A stretch of 64,000 nucleotides of DNA from Podarcis raffonei (taxonomy: Eukaryota; Chordata; Lepidosauria; Squamata; Lacertidae): NCBI RefSeq assembly GCF_027172205.1, contig NC_070606.1:95180534-95244533 (forward strand), given 5' to 3'. A program made the position numbers and the translations under genes. Each line of letters opens with the position of its first letter. Positions within the stretch are counted from its first letter, which is position 1. The notes beneath the pieces are model-generated. The model saw nothing but the letters and a program-made list of their open reading frames with translations, had not been told where the DNA came from and ran no database searches. Positions 46,306 to 56,699 of this stretch are shown in pieces.

Positions 46306-49300
46306 TTTATTTATATCCCGCCCTCCCCAGCCGAAGCCGGGCTCAGGGCGGCTAACAACACTAAAATAGTGCAACATTATAAAAACATTATAAAAATTAA
46401 TTAAAATCAAAATTGATGGCAACCATAAACTAAAGTTTTGTAAAGATTGCCAAAGGAGGGAGTCAGGCTGCACCCTGACCAAAGGCCTGGTGGAACAGCT
46501 CTGTCTTGCAGGCCCTGCAGAAAGATGTCAAGTCCTGCAGGGTCCTTGTCTCTTGTGACAGAGCGTTCCACCGGATCGGAGCCGCAGCCGAAAACGCACT
46601 GGCTCTAGTTGAGGCCAGCCTAACCTCTCTGTGGCCTGGGACCTTCAAGATGTTTTTATTTGAAGACCGTAAGTTCCTCTGTGGGGCATACCAGGAGAGG
46701 CGGTCCCGTAGGTACGAGGGTCCTAGGCCGTATAGGGCTTTGAAGGTTAAAACCAGCACCTTAAACCTGATCCTGTACTCCACCGGGAGCCAGTGCAGCT
46801 GGTATAGCACCGGATGAATGTGATCTCGCAGCGAAGACCCCGTAAGGAGTCTCGCTGCGGCATTCTACACCCGCTGGAGTTTCTGGGTCAGTCTCAAGGG
46901 CAGCCCCACATAGAGCGAGTTACAATAATCCAGTCTGGAGGTGACCGTCGCGTGGATCACAGTGGCTAGGTCAGGGCGAGAGAGGTAAGGAGCCAACTGC
47001 TTAGCTTGGCGGAGATGAAAAAATGCCGCCTTTGTTATAGCTGCAATCTGCGCCTCCATGGAGAGGGAGGTATCGAAGATTACACCCAAACTCTTAACGG
47101 ACGGTGCTGGCACTAATTGCACCCCCGCAAGAGATGGGAGTTGCCCCCTCAATCCCATATCGTCCCGTCCCAGCCAGAGGACCTCTGTCTTCGAAGGATT
47201 TAACTTCAACCGGCTCCCACGTAACCATCCAGCCACAGCTTCCAAGCATCTGATCAGTGTGTCTGGGGCCGAGTCAGGATGGCCATCCATCAACAGATAG
47301 AGTTGGGTGTCATCAGCATACTGATGGCAGCCCAGCCCAAAACTCCGGACAAGCTGGGCAAGGGGGCGCATAAAGATGTTAAAAAGCATCGGGGAGAGTA
47401 TCGCACCCTGGGGCACTCCACACACCAAGAAGTGGTGGGATGACAATTCCCCCCCAAGCGCCACCCTCTGTCCCCGACCAGAGAGAAACGAGCGCAGCCA
47501 TTGAAGGACTGTGCCCTGGATCCCCACGTCGGCAAGGCGGTGGTCCAGGAGTTCGAGATCGACCATGTCGAAGGCTGCTGACAGGTCTAGAAAAATCAGC
47601 AGCCCCGACCCGCCTCGATCCAGCTGCCTGCGGAGATCATCTGTTAGGGCGACCAGAGCCGTCTCGGTCCCATGACCAGCGCGGAAGCGGGACTGGAATG
47701 GATCAAGAGCCGATGTTTCATCCAGAAACCTACCAAGCTGTTCAGCAACCGCTCTCTCAATCACCTTACCCAGGAATGGAAGATTCGAAACCGGGCGGTA
47801 ATTGGATAGATCTAAGGGATCTAATGATGTTTTCTTTAAAAGCGGGCGCACCACTGCTTCCTTCAGTTCCCCTGGGAATGTCCCGGTGCCAAGGGACAAA
47901 TTGATGATATCCCCCAGGGGGGCCCGCACCTCGTCTGGACACGCTCTAATCAGCCAAGACGGGCACGGGTCGAGAGGACAAGTGGTGGGCTTTCCAGCTC
48001 GGAGGAGTCTGTCCACATCGGCTGGGGACATCCGGTCAAAGTGGTCCAATACTGGACCCGAGGACAGTCAAGGGGCCTCCAGTTCCTTTATTGTATCCAA
48101 ATTGGCAGGGAGGTCATGGCAGAGCAACATGACCTTCTCCGCAAAAAAGCTCGCAAATGCCTCACAGCTGTGTGTCAAATTGTTATTTAAATTTGGCTGT
48201 CCTTCGAGGGACGTTAAAGACCGAATTATACTAAATAATTGCGCCGGGCGAGAGCTAGCGGATGCAATGGAGGCTGAGAAGTAGGACCTCTTAGCAGCCT
48301 TCACTGCCATCTTGTAGGTTTTCATAAAAACCCTATAAGATGTTCTTGAAGCTCCGTCACGGGTACACCGCCATACTCGCTCTAGCCGTCTTGAGGTCCC
48401 GCTTCATTTTCCAGAGCTCCTCGGTAAACCAGGGAGCCCGGTTTCTGCTGGGTCGCAGAGGGTGCTTAGGTGCGATCTCATTGATGGCTGCCAGGAGCTG
48501 GGTATTCCAGCCCTCAACAAGCTCAGTCAATGAGTCGCGAGGGGGAGAAAGGTCCCGCAAGGCTTGACGGAATCTATCAGGGTCCATCAGCCTCTGCGGG
48601 CGAGCCCAAATTGGCTCGCCACCTAAGCAGGGTGGGGGTGGAACGTCAATCCTGGCTTTCAGAGCGTAGTGATCAGACCATGGCACCTTCATCGAAGGAA
48701 ACATGATCACATCTATACCGACGCCAAAGATCAAATCCAGCGTGTGGCCTGCTTGATGTGTGGGGCCCGAAACAAACTGGGAGAGCCCTAGTGTCGCCAG
48801 GAAAGACACCAGGTCCAGAGCCTGTGAGGAGAGAGTGGCATCAGCATGGATGTCGAAGTCCCCCAATACCAATAGGTTAGGGAACTCCAAGGCCCAGCTG
48901 GCCACTGCCTCCAGCAGGCCTGACAGGGTGGCTGCTGGTGCGCTAGGTGGCCGGTACACCAGCCAGACAGCCAAGCTCACCTTGGAGCCCCACACTAGGC
49001 CAACACATTCAATTCCGGGGATTGATGGCGATGGTAGAGCCCTGAAAGAACAATCTTCCCGGATTAATAATGCCACCCCTCCCCCCCAGCCCACAGTCCG
49101 CGACTGGTGGAGGACGGAGAAACCCGGGGGCACCATCTCTCGTAAGGTAACAGTATCCCCTTCGCGCACCCAGGTCTCCGTCACACAAGCCAGGTCAACC
49201 CCCTGCGAGATGAAGAAATCTCGCAGGGTGGCGGTTTTGTTGCCTATAGACCTGGCATTGCACAACACCAGTGACGGAGGTGAGTAATCCTTGCTCACCC

Positions 49301-52300
49301 TACCCTCGTCTCTCGGGATGGGACGCAGATTGGAAGGGGTACGAGCATATCCGTATCTCGATCCCCTTCACCTATGACATCTGCCCCCACCGCCATACCT
49401 CCCTCGCCCCTCCACAGTAGGAATCCCAAGCCTCATACTCGCCTCCATTTACAAAATATAAAAGCAAACAAACAAACAAAAAACAATTACACCAAAACAA
49501 AACCAATCCCCACCCCACTCATCAACCATCCCACCCCAACCCAAAATAAAACAAAACAAAATAAAAATACATGGATAAAAACCACCGTTTATGGTGGTAC
49601 ATAGTATTCTGTCAAACACCTCCTGGCCTCCTAACCTCCCAACAACTTCCAAACATACTATTTTATAAATGTGTACCTCACCCTTCAGTGTAAAACATTC
49701 CTGCAATAGCTAAAAGCCACAACATGCAAATAACACAACAGCAACAGAAGAGATAAAAGCAAGGAGAAACAGGAGCAGTAAAAGAGACTGAAGGCCTTGG
49801 AAAATAAAATGCTCTATGCCCAGCACAAAAGACACATCATAAAAGGTGCTAGATCATGCTCCCTGGGGAAAGCATTTCATAATTGGGGAGCCACAACCAC
49901 AAAGGCCCTGTCCTCAGTTGCTGCCTGTCATTTTAGACAATGAGAGCACCCAGAGGAGAGCCTTCAAAGACTGCCCAAGTATACAGGCAGGCTGACAGAC
50001 ATCAAAATAGAAATTCCCCAGCTCTCAAGCCAGGTAGAGTTCTAACAGGATAACTGCCGGCACTTTGAATTGCAACAAGAAAAAGGCTGTTTCAGCATTA
50101 CTAAGATGTTCAATGCTCAGTTCCAGTCATTGATCATGTTTTTTAAACTATAACTGCATACAGGCAGCCCCATGGACAAGCCTGGCAACAACCTGAGCAC
50201 CACCTGCCATTTCAGAGTTTCCCATTCACAGCTGACAGGCATGTCTACCCCACAAACTCTGGGTGCCCATCAGCCTGCAAGCACTCACCGCTCACCGAAG
50301 GACACGTCGAAGTTCTCAATGCGTACATCGTAGGATTTGTTCTTGCCTGATGTCTCGAGACGAGTTTCCTTCTTGCTGGCTGCTTGGCTGGCAGATGCTT
50401 CTTCAAGCACCCTGACACCAGGCAAGAAACAAAAGGGACCATTAAAGCAGGGGAAGGCAAACATTTCTTCCCATTATTTGGAATGCCTCAGCCTCCCCAA
50501 CATACTCCTTCCATGAAAACTTGATTCTTGTATGTAGGCTAGAACCCATCTCCCTGGCACAGTAGTTTTATATGTGGATAGGGAGAAGAATAGTTTCATT
50601 TGGTGGCCCTGAGACCTAGTATTTTGAGAGAGGGAAAACTCCCAAGGACCCTGAGGATGTAATTTTGTATTGAAAAGCAGTCAGCCAACTCCATCTTCCC
50701 CAAAGTCTCCTTGCCTCCTGGCACATCCATTGGTTCAGTATTTCTTCCACCCTGTGCATCAGTACTCTAGGCCAGGAGCAGAGAACCTCTGGCTCACCAG
50801 GCCTCCCCATTTGGCCCACAAGGCCATTTTGACCAAACCACGCTCAAACTAATAGCTGGGCGAAAAAGGGATCTGCAGATTGGTGGCACTTGCAAAGCCC
50901 TTAGTGAGGTACTTGTGGCTCCAACACACAGCGCTCTCTGAAAGCACCTTTGATTAGCCGAGTCTACCCAAAAAATACAAGGCAAGATAACAAGCTCTGG
51001 CAGCACAATTTTTGCACATGCCTACGACATCCAGCTCTAGGAATTTTGAAGTTTTTGCTGCCAGCCTCCTAGGAAGCTCCCGTGGGGTCTGAGAAGCAGG
51101 AAACATGCCCTCCCTGCTCAAGGTTGATAAGACTTTTCACTCACAATGGGCTTCCAGACTTCATAGAATCTCGGTCCTGCTTCTTAGTCTGCTTTGCTTT
51201 GAGGCGAGCCTCTGCTTTCTCCAGCTTCTTGGCATTCACTATCTGCAGTGCAAGTGAGGGAGAAAGAAGCAGCAAAGGTTGAGTCACTGGGATTAGGTTG
51301 CGCCCCCCCCCCAGCACAGTTATGCTACCTCCCATTCCACCCAACTGCAGCACACTGCAGAATGGAATATATGAACTGAAATGGAGTGGAGGGAGACAGA
51401 GGAAGCCAGGATGCAATATGCCAGTGGTAAGCAAGGTGGTGTCCTCCAAACGTTGAATTTCAATTCTCATCAGCCCAGGAAGCATGGCCAATGGTCAGGG
51501 ATGATAGGAGCTGGAGAGACCATGTGGGCCACCCCTGATCTAGAGAGCAAAGGGGTCCTTGCTACCCTAACAATATAGCCTTAGCTGATTCAGCAACTTG
51601 AAGTCAACTGACCCTCCAGCTCTGGTTCGCTTACCGAGTTCTGATCTCTCTTCAACATCAGCCCTGGCAGCACATCCAAGCCAGAATCTGAAATCAAGCA
51701 AGAGAGCAGTGAAAATGCTGCTTACAAGAGCTTCAGCACCAATACAGTCTCTTCCTCCACTGTATCCTGCTTAATAAAGCACCGTAGTTGGTATTGTTGT
51801 TGCACTGTTGGCACCTGTCTGTCGAGAGACAATGGAGTGTGCCTTTGGCAGTAAAGTCAAACTGCTGTATTAGCAGAGCCACAGTGACCTCTCCCGGGTG
51901 GAAGTCTGGGCAGTGAGCATGGAGATCCTGGGCTTCCCAGTCTCACTGATGTGGTCCAAAGGAAAACAGAGCAATACATTTAAAACCAGTTTGGCTGCAG
52001 GAGCCAAATTTTACTGCAGCAAAGAGCTATAATAAGCTTAGGGGGCTTTAAAAAAAATAAATCAAAATTAAACAGAGGAAGAAGAAGAAGAGTTTGGATT
52101 TGATATCCCGCCTTTCACTCCCTTTAAGGAGTCTCAAAGCGGCTAACATTCTCCTTTCCCTTCCTCCCCCACAACAAACACTCTGTGAGGTGAGTGGGGC
52201 TGAGAGACTTCAAAGAAGTGTGACTGGCCCAAGGTCACCCAGTATGTGGAGGAGCGGAGACGCGAACCCGGTTCCCCAGATTATGAGACTACCGCTCTTA

Positions 52301-55300
52301 ACCACTACACCACACTGGCTCTCACTGATCAACAACTACTATCCAATGACAGCTTAACAGAACCTCCGGATCTAAAGAGAGTATACCTGTTGCATGTGGA
52401 CAGGGGAGGGGGGCAGGCAAACTACTGCCTTCATGCACCACTATCTAGGGATCGCTGTATGGATCCCTGGTCTGATCCAGTAGGGGAGCCCAGATGCAAC
52501 AGGCCCTTCTGCCAGTGCTACTCACCATAATTGTCTGTGATCTTCGAAAGCTGAATGGGGGCATCCAGGAGCACCTGCCTGCTACCCTGGGAGTTTTCGC
52601 TGTCCCTGCCAGACACAAGATAATTAGCTAAGAGTCCCTAAAAAAAGTTTATCTCTCAGTCATTATTAACACTTCTCACAGAAACAGCCTCATACGATGA
52701 AAACAACAGTCACACAGTCCAATATCCTGCCCTCAAACCCTGGGAAAGCAATAGAAAAGGAAACATGCCTAAAACCAGGAGCTGCCAGAGCCCTGCAATC
52801 TCTGCATAATCTAGATCCCCACTGGCTGCTTTATTGCCATTTGTTTGGTCCCCTCTGCCTGCTCTCAGCTTCACCCACTCAGTATCAGTCAAAGGGAGCA
52901 TACATATGGAGAGTGTTGTACATCCGCTGGCAGATAGCACGGATGTCCTCATCATCCTTCGAGTCTCTGGCCACATCTTGCAAGAGCTCCCCGACCGCTT
53001 CAAACAGATCATCCACTGACTCAAAGTCTGAGCTGCCGCTGTGCAGGACCCCTGTGAAAGAAATGCGAGGCATCGTTAATGCATGGCCAAGTCCCTTGCC
53101 GTTCCTTTGGGCTTAGTCAGCTACCAGTAAGAATAGGGCCAACATTCCAACCGGGTGCATAGTTTATACTTATTTTTAGTTTGCACCCAGCTCTGATATT
53201 TTATGTGAGTGGTTCATAAATCTTTTAAATAAATAATTAAACATTTACTTCACCTCTTGCATGACCGAAGAACCTTTGGTTGGATGACTTTCCCACACCA
53301 TGCTGTCAGACAACAAAATTGTTGCTTGGGATACAAGGGGAGTTTCATGATCACTCATCTCAGAGAATCACAGAATTCTCAGGAATCTTTTGCCAAATGT
53401 GGGGCTCAAACCCATGAACCTGAGATTATGAGTCTCATGCTCTACGGACGGAGTTTTCCAGTGATAGGAAGAGAAAATTCCCAACCAACTGGGATATGAG
53501 TAAAATACTTACCTCTTCACCTTTTCATTGAAAATGCCTGAGGAAGGAGGCCTTACTGTCTTTAAGCTTCTCCCATCCTATCCTGCCTAGCCAGCGTTGC
53601 TGAGCTTCTCATAGATTATTATTTGGGGGAGAACAATTTTAGTTGAACATCATGGCCACAGAACTTACTCTTCATGACTTGAAAGGGGTAGAGAAAGAAG
53701 ATAGCTGGGTATTGCAGAGTAAAGATTGCTTCCCTTAAATTTGTCTAGGTGGATATACACTTTTGCTGAATGGAAATCCTGAACCATTGACCCAAGACTC
53801 AAGTCTGTTAGTAAGCAGTAATTGAATTTATTAAGGTCATGGGTTTGAGCCCCACTCTGGGCCAAAGATTCCTGATTTGCATGGGGTTGGACTACATGAT
53901 CCTAGTGGTCCCTTCCAACTCTACGATTCTATCATTCTATGATCCTTCCTGTGACACTGCTTGGGAAATGAAACCAAAGAAAAGTTACTTAATCCAGAGA
54001 GAAACAAGTGTGATCTTGACTATGTGGTTTGTAATGGGGGTGGGGTCAACCATGCGATTTATTCTTCCCTCATACAATGTTGCCCACACACCACACCTCA
54101 GTTTGTGAAGCAGCCTCTGGGCCTTGGCTGATCCATACCCTGTGATGGTTACCCAGAAAAATACCTTCCTAGACCTTGAAAGGAAAGGAGAAAGGAAGTA
54201 GGAGAACAAAGAACAGGCAAAATGTTTCATCATTCTGGAACTCTGAGTCCCGATCAGGGAAAGAATGGATTCAAGGCTTCAGAGATGAGGTGATGTTTCA
54301 AAGCTGCAACACTAGGCATACTTATGATCGCCAAAGAAGAAGACGATGACTTATCTGGATGTAAATCCAGTTGAAATCTATTGGGCTTATTTCCACATAA
54401 GCATGTTTAGGATCAGGGCTGAAACTGAAATAAATAAGAGTAAAGTTTGCTTCCCCTAAACATGTCTAGTTGGATAGAAATCCTGAACCACTGACCTAAG
54501 ACTAAAGCCTGTTAATAAGCAGCCCACGATCTATTTCCTGCTCTGCCGAATTTTGCCTCTGGCCTGCCACACCACTGGTATGTGGCCCTTCGGTGCTTGC
54601 CTCAGGCTGAAAATGGTGAAGCTGGCAGATGAAGACTTTTTTGTTCAAACAGGCTTTTAGGAACTGACTGCTTTCAGTGAAAGGGCTGGTGCTGTACTGT
54701 TTTTAATTATGATAGTTTGCATGGTTCCAATAGATTTTTCCAAGCATATACATATATAACTTTTTAATATATATATGCATATATTACTTTACCATATATA
54801 CTTTACTTGTATATATATTTTACTTCTAATAGTGTTGGTTTTTAAAATGATTTCCCCCTCATGGTTCTCGTTTATTGGTTCTCGTTTTTATATGCAAGCT
54901 GTCATGAGCCCCAAAGAAAAATAAATAAATAATGTACAGTATGCAATAATAATTTCTTGCCTGTCATTTAACAACAAGCCTGCCGTTACCTTTGGAGACC
55001 CCCTCAACCCCCCCATATTAACTCATTGAAATATATATATATCTGTCACTTGACTGGTTTCCAAAGAAGGTAGGTGGCGTTGCTGATTTGTTAAACTAGG
55101 TGGCTGACAGCCCCTCAGCCTGAACCACAAGTGTCTCTTTAGGCTCAAATTTGGGGAGAAGGTGCTTGATTCCTTGGAGTGCCCACTGAACCAAATAGGA
55201 GTTACTTCTGAGTAGGCAATGTACAGGAGGACTGAGCGGCAAAGGTTATTGGGATGCAGAAAGGAGGTTTTTAAAATTATTATTGAAAGAGAGATTTGCA

Positions 55301-56049
55301 AGGGGGTGGGCACGTTTTCTAAAGGATGTTTCCAGCTTTAAAAAGCCTTGTGGCGGTTTGAGCAATCATGTGACTACTGTATGTGTGTGTGAGTATATGT
55401 ATGTATAGGTATGTATGTATATGTATAGACACACATATGTCTGGATATTGATATGCACACGTGTATGTATGTATATATGAGAATGAAATACAGTGTACGA
55501 TATCTGGGTGTCATTACCTGGGACCTTCGTTCCAGATAACACAAACACACACACACCCCCCATGGGTGTAGCCAAGGGGGTGGTGGCAGAGGGGGGCACT
55601 TGTCCTCCCCCATCAAGAAAAACAATAGAAATAACTAATTGACCAGTTACGCCGGTTGTGCCCCCCCACGAAGTCCTTCCCCCCCCAAAGTCCTGGCTAC
55701 GCCCATGACACACACCCGCATGGGGGCCTCGCATCCTACCCAGCCGACATGAGGGGAGGCCAGAGTCGAAAGAGGAGCGGAGGGCCAAAGACCCGCTTCG
55801 CTTCCTCGCCGCCCGCTGCCCGCCTTCCCTCGGCATGGCCACCTCAGCCTTGCGGAGGGAAGCCGGGGACAGCCACGCTGAGGGAGCCCGGCTGGTCTCG
55901 GCTGTGCTGAGGAGAAAGACGCCGCGCGCCCCGCACCCCAGGCCCCCCCGCTTCGCCCTCGCCTCAGCCTCACCGGTCACGTAATCGAACATCTCCCCGT
56001 CGAGTTCCGGGAACTCCCTCCGCAGGATCTCGGCGCAGGAGGCCGCCAT
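33517..56049 (-). CDS. ABCF3: ATP-binding cassette sub-family F member 3, 712 aa
   Basis: Cytosolic ABC-F ATPase with two ABC domains and no membrane segments; the family acts with ribosomes and in antiviral responses. Exons: 56049-55974, 53051-52904, 52605-52526, 51687-51635, 51242-51145, 50411-50289, 45955-45689, 45564-45484, 44161-44102, 43780-43724, 43449-43427, 41905-41850, 41668-41468, 39576-39500, 38455-38411, 37067-36935, 36532-36444, 35647-35556, 34439-34307, 34158-34071, 33675-33517. All are GT-AG and total 2139 bases in phase. ABC1: Walker A 213-221 (GRNGLGKTT), signature FSGGW 331-335, Walker B LLLLDEPTN 351-359, H-loop SHD about 384. Linker 400-480. ABC2: Walker A 528-536 (GENGAGKST), LSGGQ 614-618, Walker B ILDEPTN 636-642, SHD 667-669. 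Human ABCF3 is 709 residues. The start matches the family (MAASCAEILR); in-frame ATGs upstream (e.g. 56140-56142) could add 31 residues but are not family-like. Exon 11 is only 23 bases. Confidence 0.97.
33946..34020. repeat. 'ACTACAACTCCC' family MITE, half copy
   Basis: 'accagatgttttggactaca' then 'actcccatcagtccccagca'. Lies in the last intron of ABCF3. Confidence 0.7.
34523..34672 (+). mobile_element. CR1-type LINE 3' fragment
   Basis: 'ggcatctggttggacacagt' and 'ttgctggactagatgatcct' then 'cagcaggcttcttatattct' follow the reptile CR1 consensus also seen at 12120-12430. Confidence 0.55.
34930..35270 (-). mobile_element. Old L2/CR1-type LINE fragment
   Basis: Segments such as 'ggctttaaatgctaatgtga' and 'accttgaattgggtttgga' resemble the LINE at 46700-46800 ('ggctttgaaggttaaaacca', 'accttaaacctgatc'). 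Heavily diverged, in an ABCF3 intron. Confidence 0.4.
36695..36724. repeat. (GT)n microsatellite
   Basis: About 15 GT units in an ABCF3 intron. Confidence 0.95.
38019..38155. repeat. 'ACTACAACTCCC' family MITE, full length
   Basis: Nearly palindromic: 'ccaacttggtgctctccaaa' at one end pairs with 'gcggcaccaggttggg' at the other, and 'ccagttcccatcag' with 'gatggaagttgtagtcc' inside. Confidence 0.72.
38660..38780. repeat. 'ACTACAACTCCC' family MITE, decayed
   Basis: 'ttgctcaacctggtgctctc' begins it, with 'ccttggccattgactatgct' at the centre and 'aacatctggcaaggctgg' at the end. Confidence 0.65.
38884..38990. repeat. 'ACTACAACTCCC' family MITE, decayed
   Basis: 'gggaacctttggccc', then 'gttgaactacaactccca', then 'catggtcaatgaccaggga'. 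Confidence 0.7.
42873..42941. repeat. Long imperfect hairpin in ABCF3 intron 11
   Basis: Arms 42886-42900 and 42914-42928 are perfect 15-base complements around a 13-base loop. Pairing continues outward to 42873/42941, about 25 of 28 positions in all. No TIR or target duplication was recognised outside it. Confidence 0.85.
43131..43326 (-). repeat. Sauria SINE, 5'-truncated
   Basis: On the minus strand it ends with the BovB-like tail 'aacgactctggggttgcgg' (as read on plus) and the terminal 'taaaggtaaaggacccctga'. The body repeats 20880-21000. Lies in ABCF3 intron 11. Confidence 0.88.
46264..49365 (-). mobile_element. L2-like LINE (CR1 superfamily), nearly full-length ORF2
   Basis: Lies in ABCF3 intron 6, same strand. 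The endonuclease occupies 48357-49298 (313 residues): LVLCNARSIGNK, TETWV, VYRPP, GDFDIHAD and SDHYA. The usual Asn of GDFN is Asp here. The RT occupies about 46463-48325, with SNYRPVSNLPFLGKVIE, FLDLSAAFD, VPQGAILSPMLFN and the catalytic YADD, then the C-terminal HWLPV segment. The 3' end is GGGCGGGATATAAAT followed by (AAT)n. The copy is dead: the endonuclease and RT frames differ (shift near 48330-48357), and there are in-frame stops near 48068 and 46865. Confidence 0.92.
46266..46302. repeat. (AAT)n tail
   Basis: The tandem triplet array is the 3' tail of the LINE on the minus strand. Confidence 0.95.
49750..50240 (-). mobile_element. Old L2-type LINE 3' fragment
   Basis: 'ccacaaccacaaaggccctg', 'gagagccttcaaagactgc' and 'gccggcactttgaattgcaa' follow the same region of the L2 consensus as 46500-46800. 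Much more diverged than its neighbour. Confidence 0.5.
51424..51535. repeat. 'ACTACAACTCCC' family MITE, decayed
   Basis: 'gcaaggtggtgtcctccaaa', 'aattctcatcagccca' and 'gccaatggtcagggatgat' follow family order. In ABCF3 intron 4. Confidence 0.65.
52077..52320 (-). repeat. tRNA-derived squamate SINE, full length
   Basis: Reverse copy of the family at 14261-14503. The (GAA)n on the plus strand at the left is its 3' tail. A and B boxes are present near 52300 and 52262. In ABCF3 intron 3. Confidence 0.88.
53361..53445 (-). repeat. tRNA-Lys(CTT)-headed SINE
   Basis: On the minus strand 'gtagagcatgagactcataa' then 'tctcaggttcatgggtttga' follows tRNA-Lys-CTT from the D-arm to the T-arm. A short tail resembling 'attcctg...attctgtgattc' follows. 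Confidence 0.72.
53833..53945 (+). repeat. tRNA-Lys(CTT)-headed SINE with CR1-like tail
   Basis: It begins at the T-arm ('ggtcatgggtttgagcccc') and continues to 'ggttggactacatgatccta', 'gtcccttccaactctac' and ATTCTATG repeats, the CR1-type 3' end. Confidence 0.75.
54700..54830. repeat. TA-rich low-complexity sequence
   Basis: Runs of ATATAT with short interruptions, in ABCF3 intron 1. Confidence 0.8.
55378..55480. repeat. GTAT/GT low-complexity tract
   Basis: Irregular TGTATG units with TA steps, in ABCF3 intron 1. Confidence 0.8.
55560..55710. mobile_element. Short TIR element (MITE)
   Basis: Ends CATGGGTGTAGCCA and, inverted, TGGCTACGCCCATG. Same family as 7882-8002. Inserted next to an AC-rich run, so a target duplication cannot be judged. 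Confidence 0.68.
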
Positions 56050-56200
56050 CGCCGCCCGGCCTCTGGGCCTTCCTCGGAGCCCGGATGCAGCCTTCGGACT
56101 CCGAGGCCGACGCCGCGGTGGTCGATGGGAAAGGTAGTCCATTCTTGGGAGGAAGGAGAGCAGCCGGGCGCAAAGGACGCTGGGAAAGAGAAACGGCCGT
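55725..56200 (-). promoter_or_regulatory. CpG-island promoter of ABCF3
   Basis: CpG-dense block spanning coding exon 1 and ~150 bases upstream of the start codon. No TATA box. Transcription probably starts between 56060 and 56200. Confidence 0.7.
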
Positions 56201-56227
56201 TTGTCGTGCATGACCTACCGCCTCAGG

Positions 56228-56312
56228 AACTGAGATTCCTACGTTGCAGGGGGTTGGACTAGATGGCCCTCGAGACCCTTCCAACTCTACAACGATTCTA
56301 TGATTCTGTTTT
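56228..56312 (+). repeat. CR1-tailed SINE remnant upstream of ABCF3
   Basis: 'gagattcctacgttgcaggg', 'ggttggactagatggccct' and 'cttccaactctac' lead into ATTCTATGATTCTG. It is the tail of the tRNA-Lys SINE family. Confidence 0.75.
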
Positions 56313-56596
56313 CTCCTTTCTGAATGGGTAGCTCTTCTACAATGAAAGCAAACCCTTTGGGGGGCGGGGTGTAAAGAAGGAAGTGTGTGATTTTAATTCA
56401 GAAGAGTCAGCTTTTGGAAGATTAGGAAATATTGCTCTAATAACACTGCATGCGAGGTAAGGCAAACAACAAAATTAGCAACCCCTATGGTTCACTGAAC
56501 GATACTCCCAATATGTACTGTTTTAATATGAATAAGTACGTTTTGGCATATTCCATTTAGGCCACCAGATGGCAGCAACAGCCTGAATTTGATAAG
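56313..56596. other. Intergenic sequence upstream of ABCF3
   Basis: No gene or clear repeat recognised. Confidence 0.45.
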
Positions 56597-56699
56597 GTAC
56601 GTTGGTTGTCCTGTACAACTCTTCGTGACCCCCTGGACCAGAGCACGCCAGGCACTCCTGTCTTCCACTGCCTCCTGCAGTTTCGTCAAATTCATGTTG
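56597..56699 (-). mobile_element. BovB LINE, 3'-proximal piece
   Basis: The minus-strand translation LTKLQEAVEDRSAWRALVQG then VTKSC follows the C-terminal end of the BovB (RTE-clade) polyprotein. The rest of the element resumes at 58780 beyond an L1. Confidence 0.78.

Noticed and set aside
53833-53860. tRNA-Lys gene
   Set aside because: Only the T-arm part, followed by a SINE tail.
55366-56211. 281-residue minus-strand open frame that includes ABCF3 exon 1
   Set aside because: Only 56049-55974 is coding; the rest is upstream leader and intron 1 read through a MITE and simple repeats.
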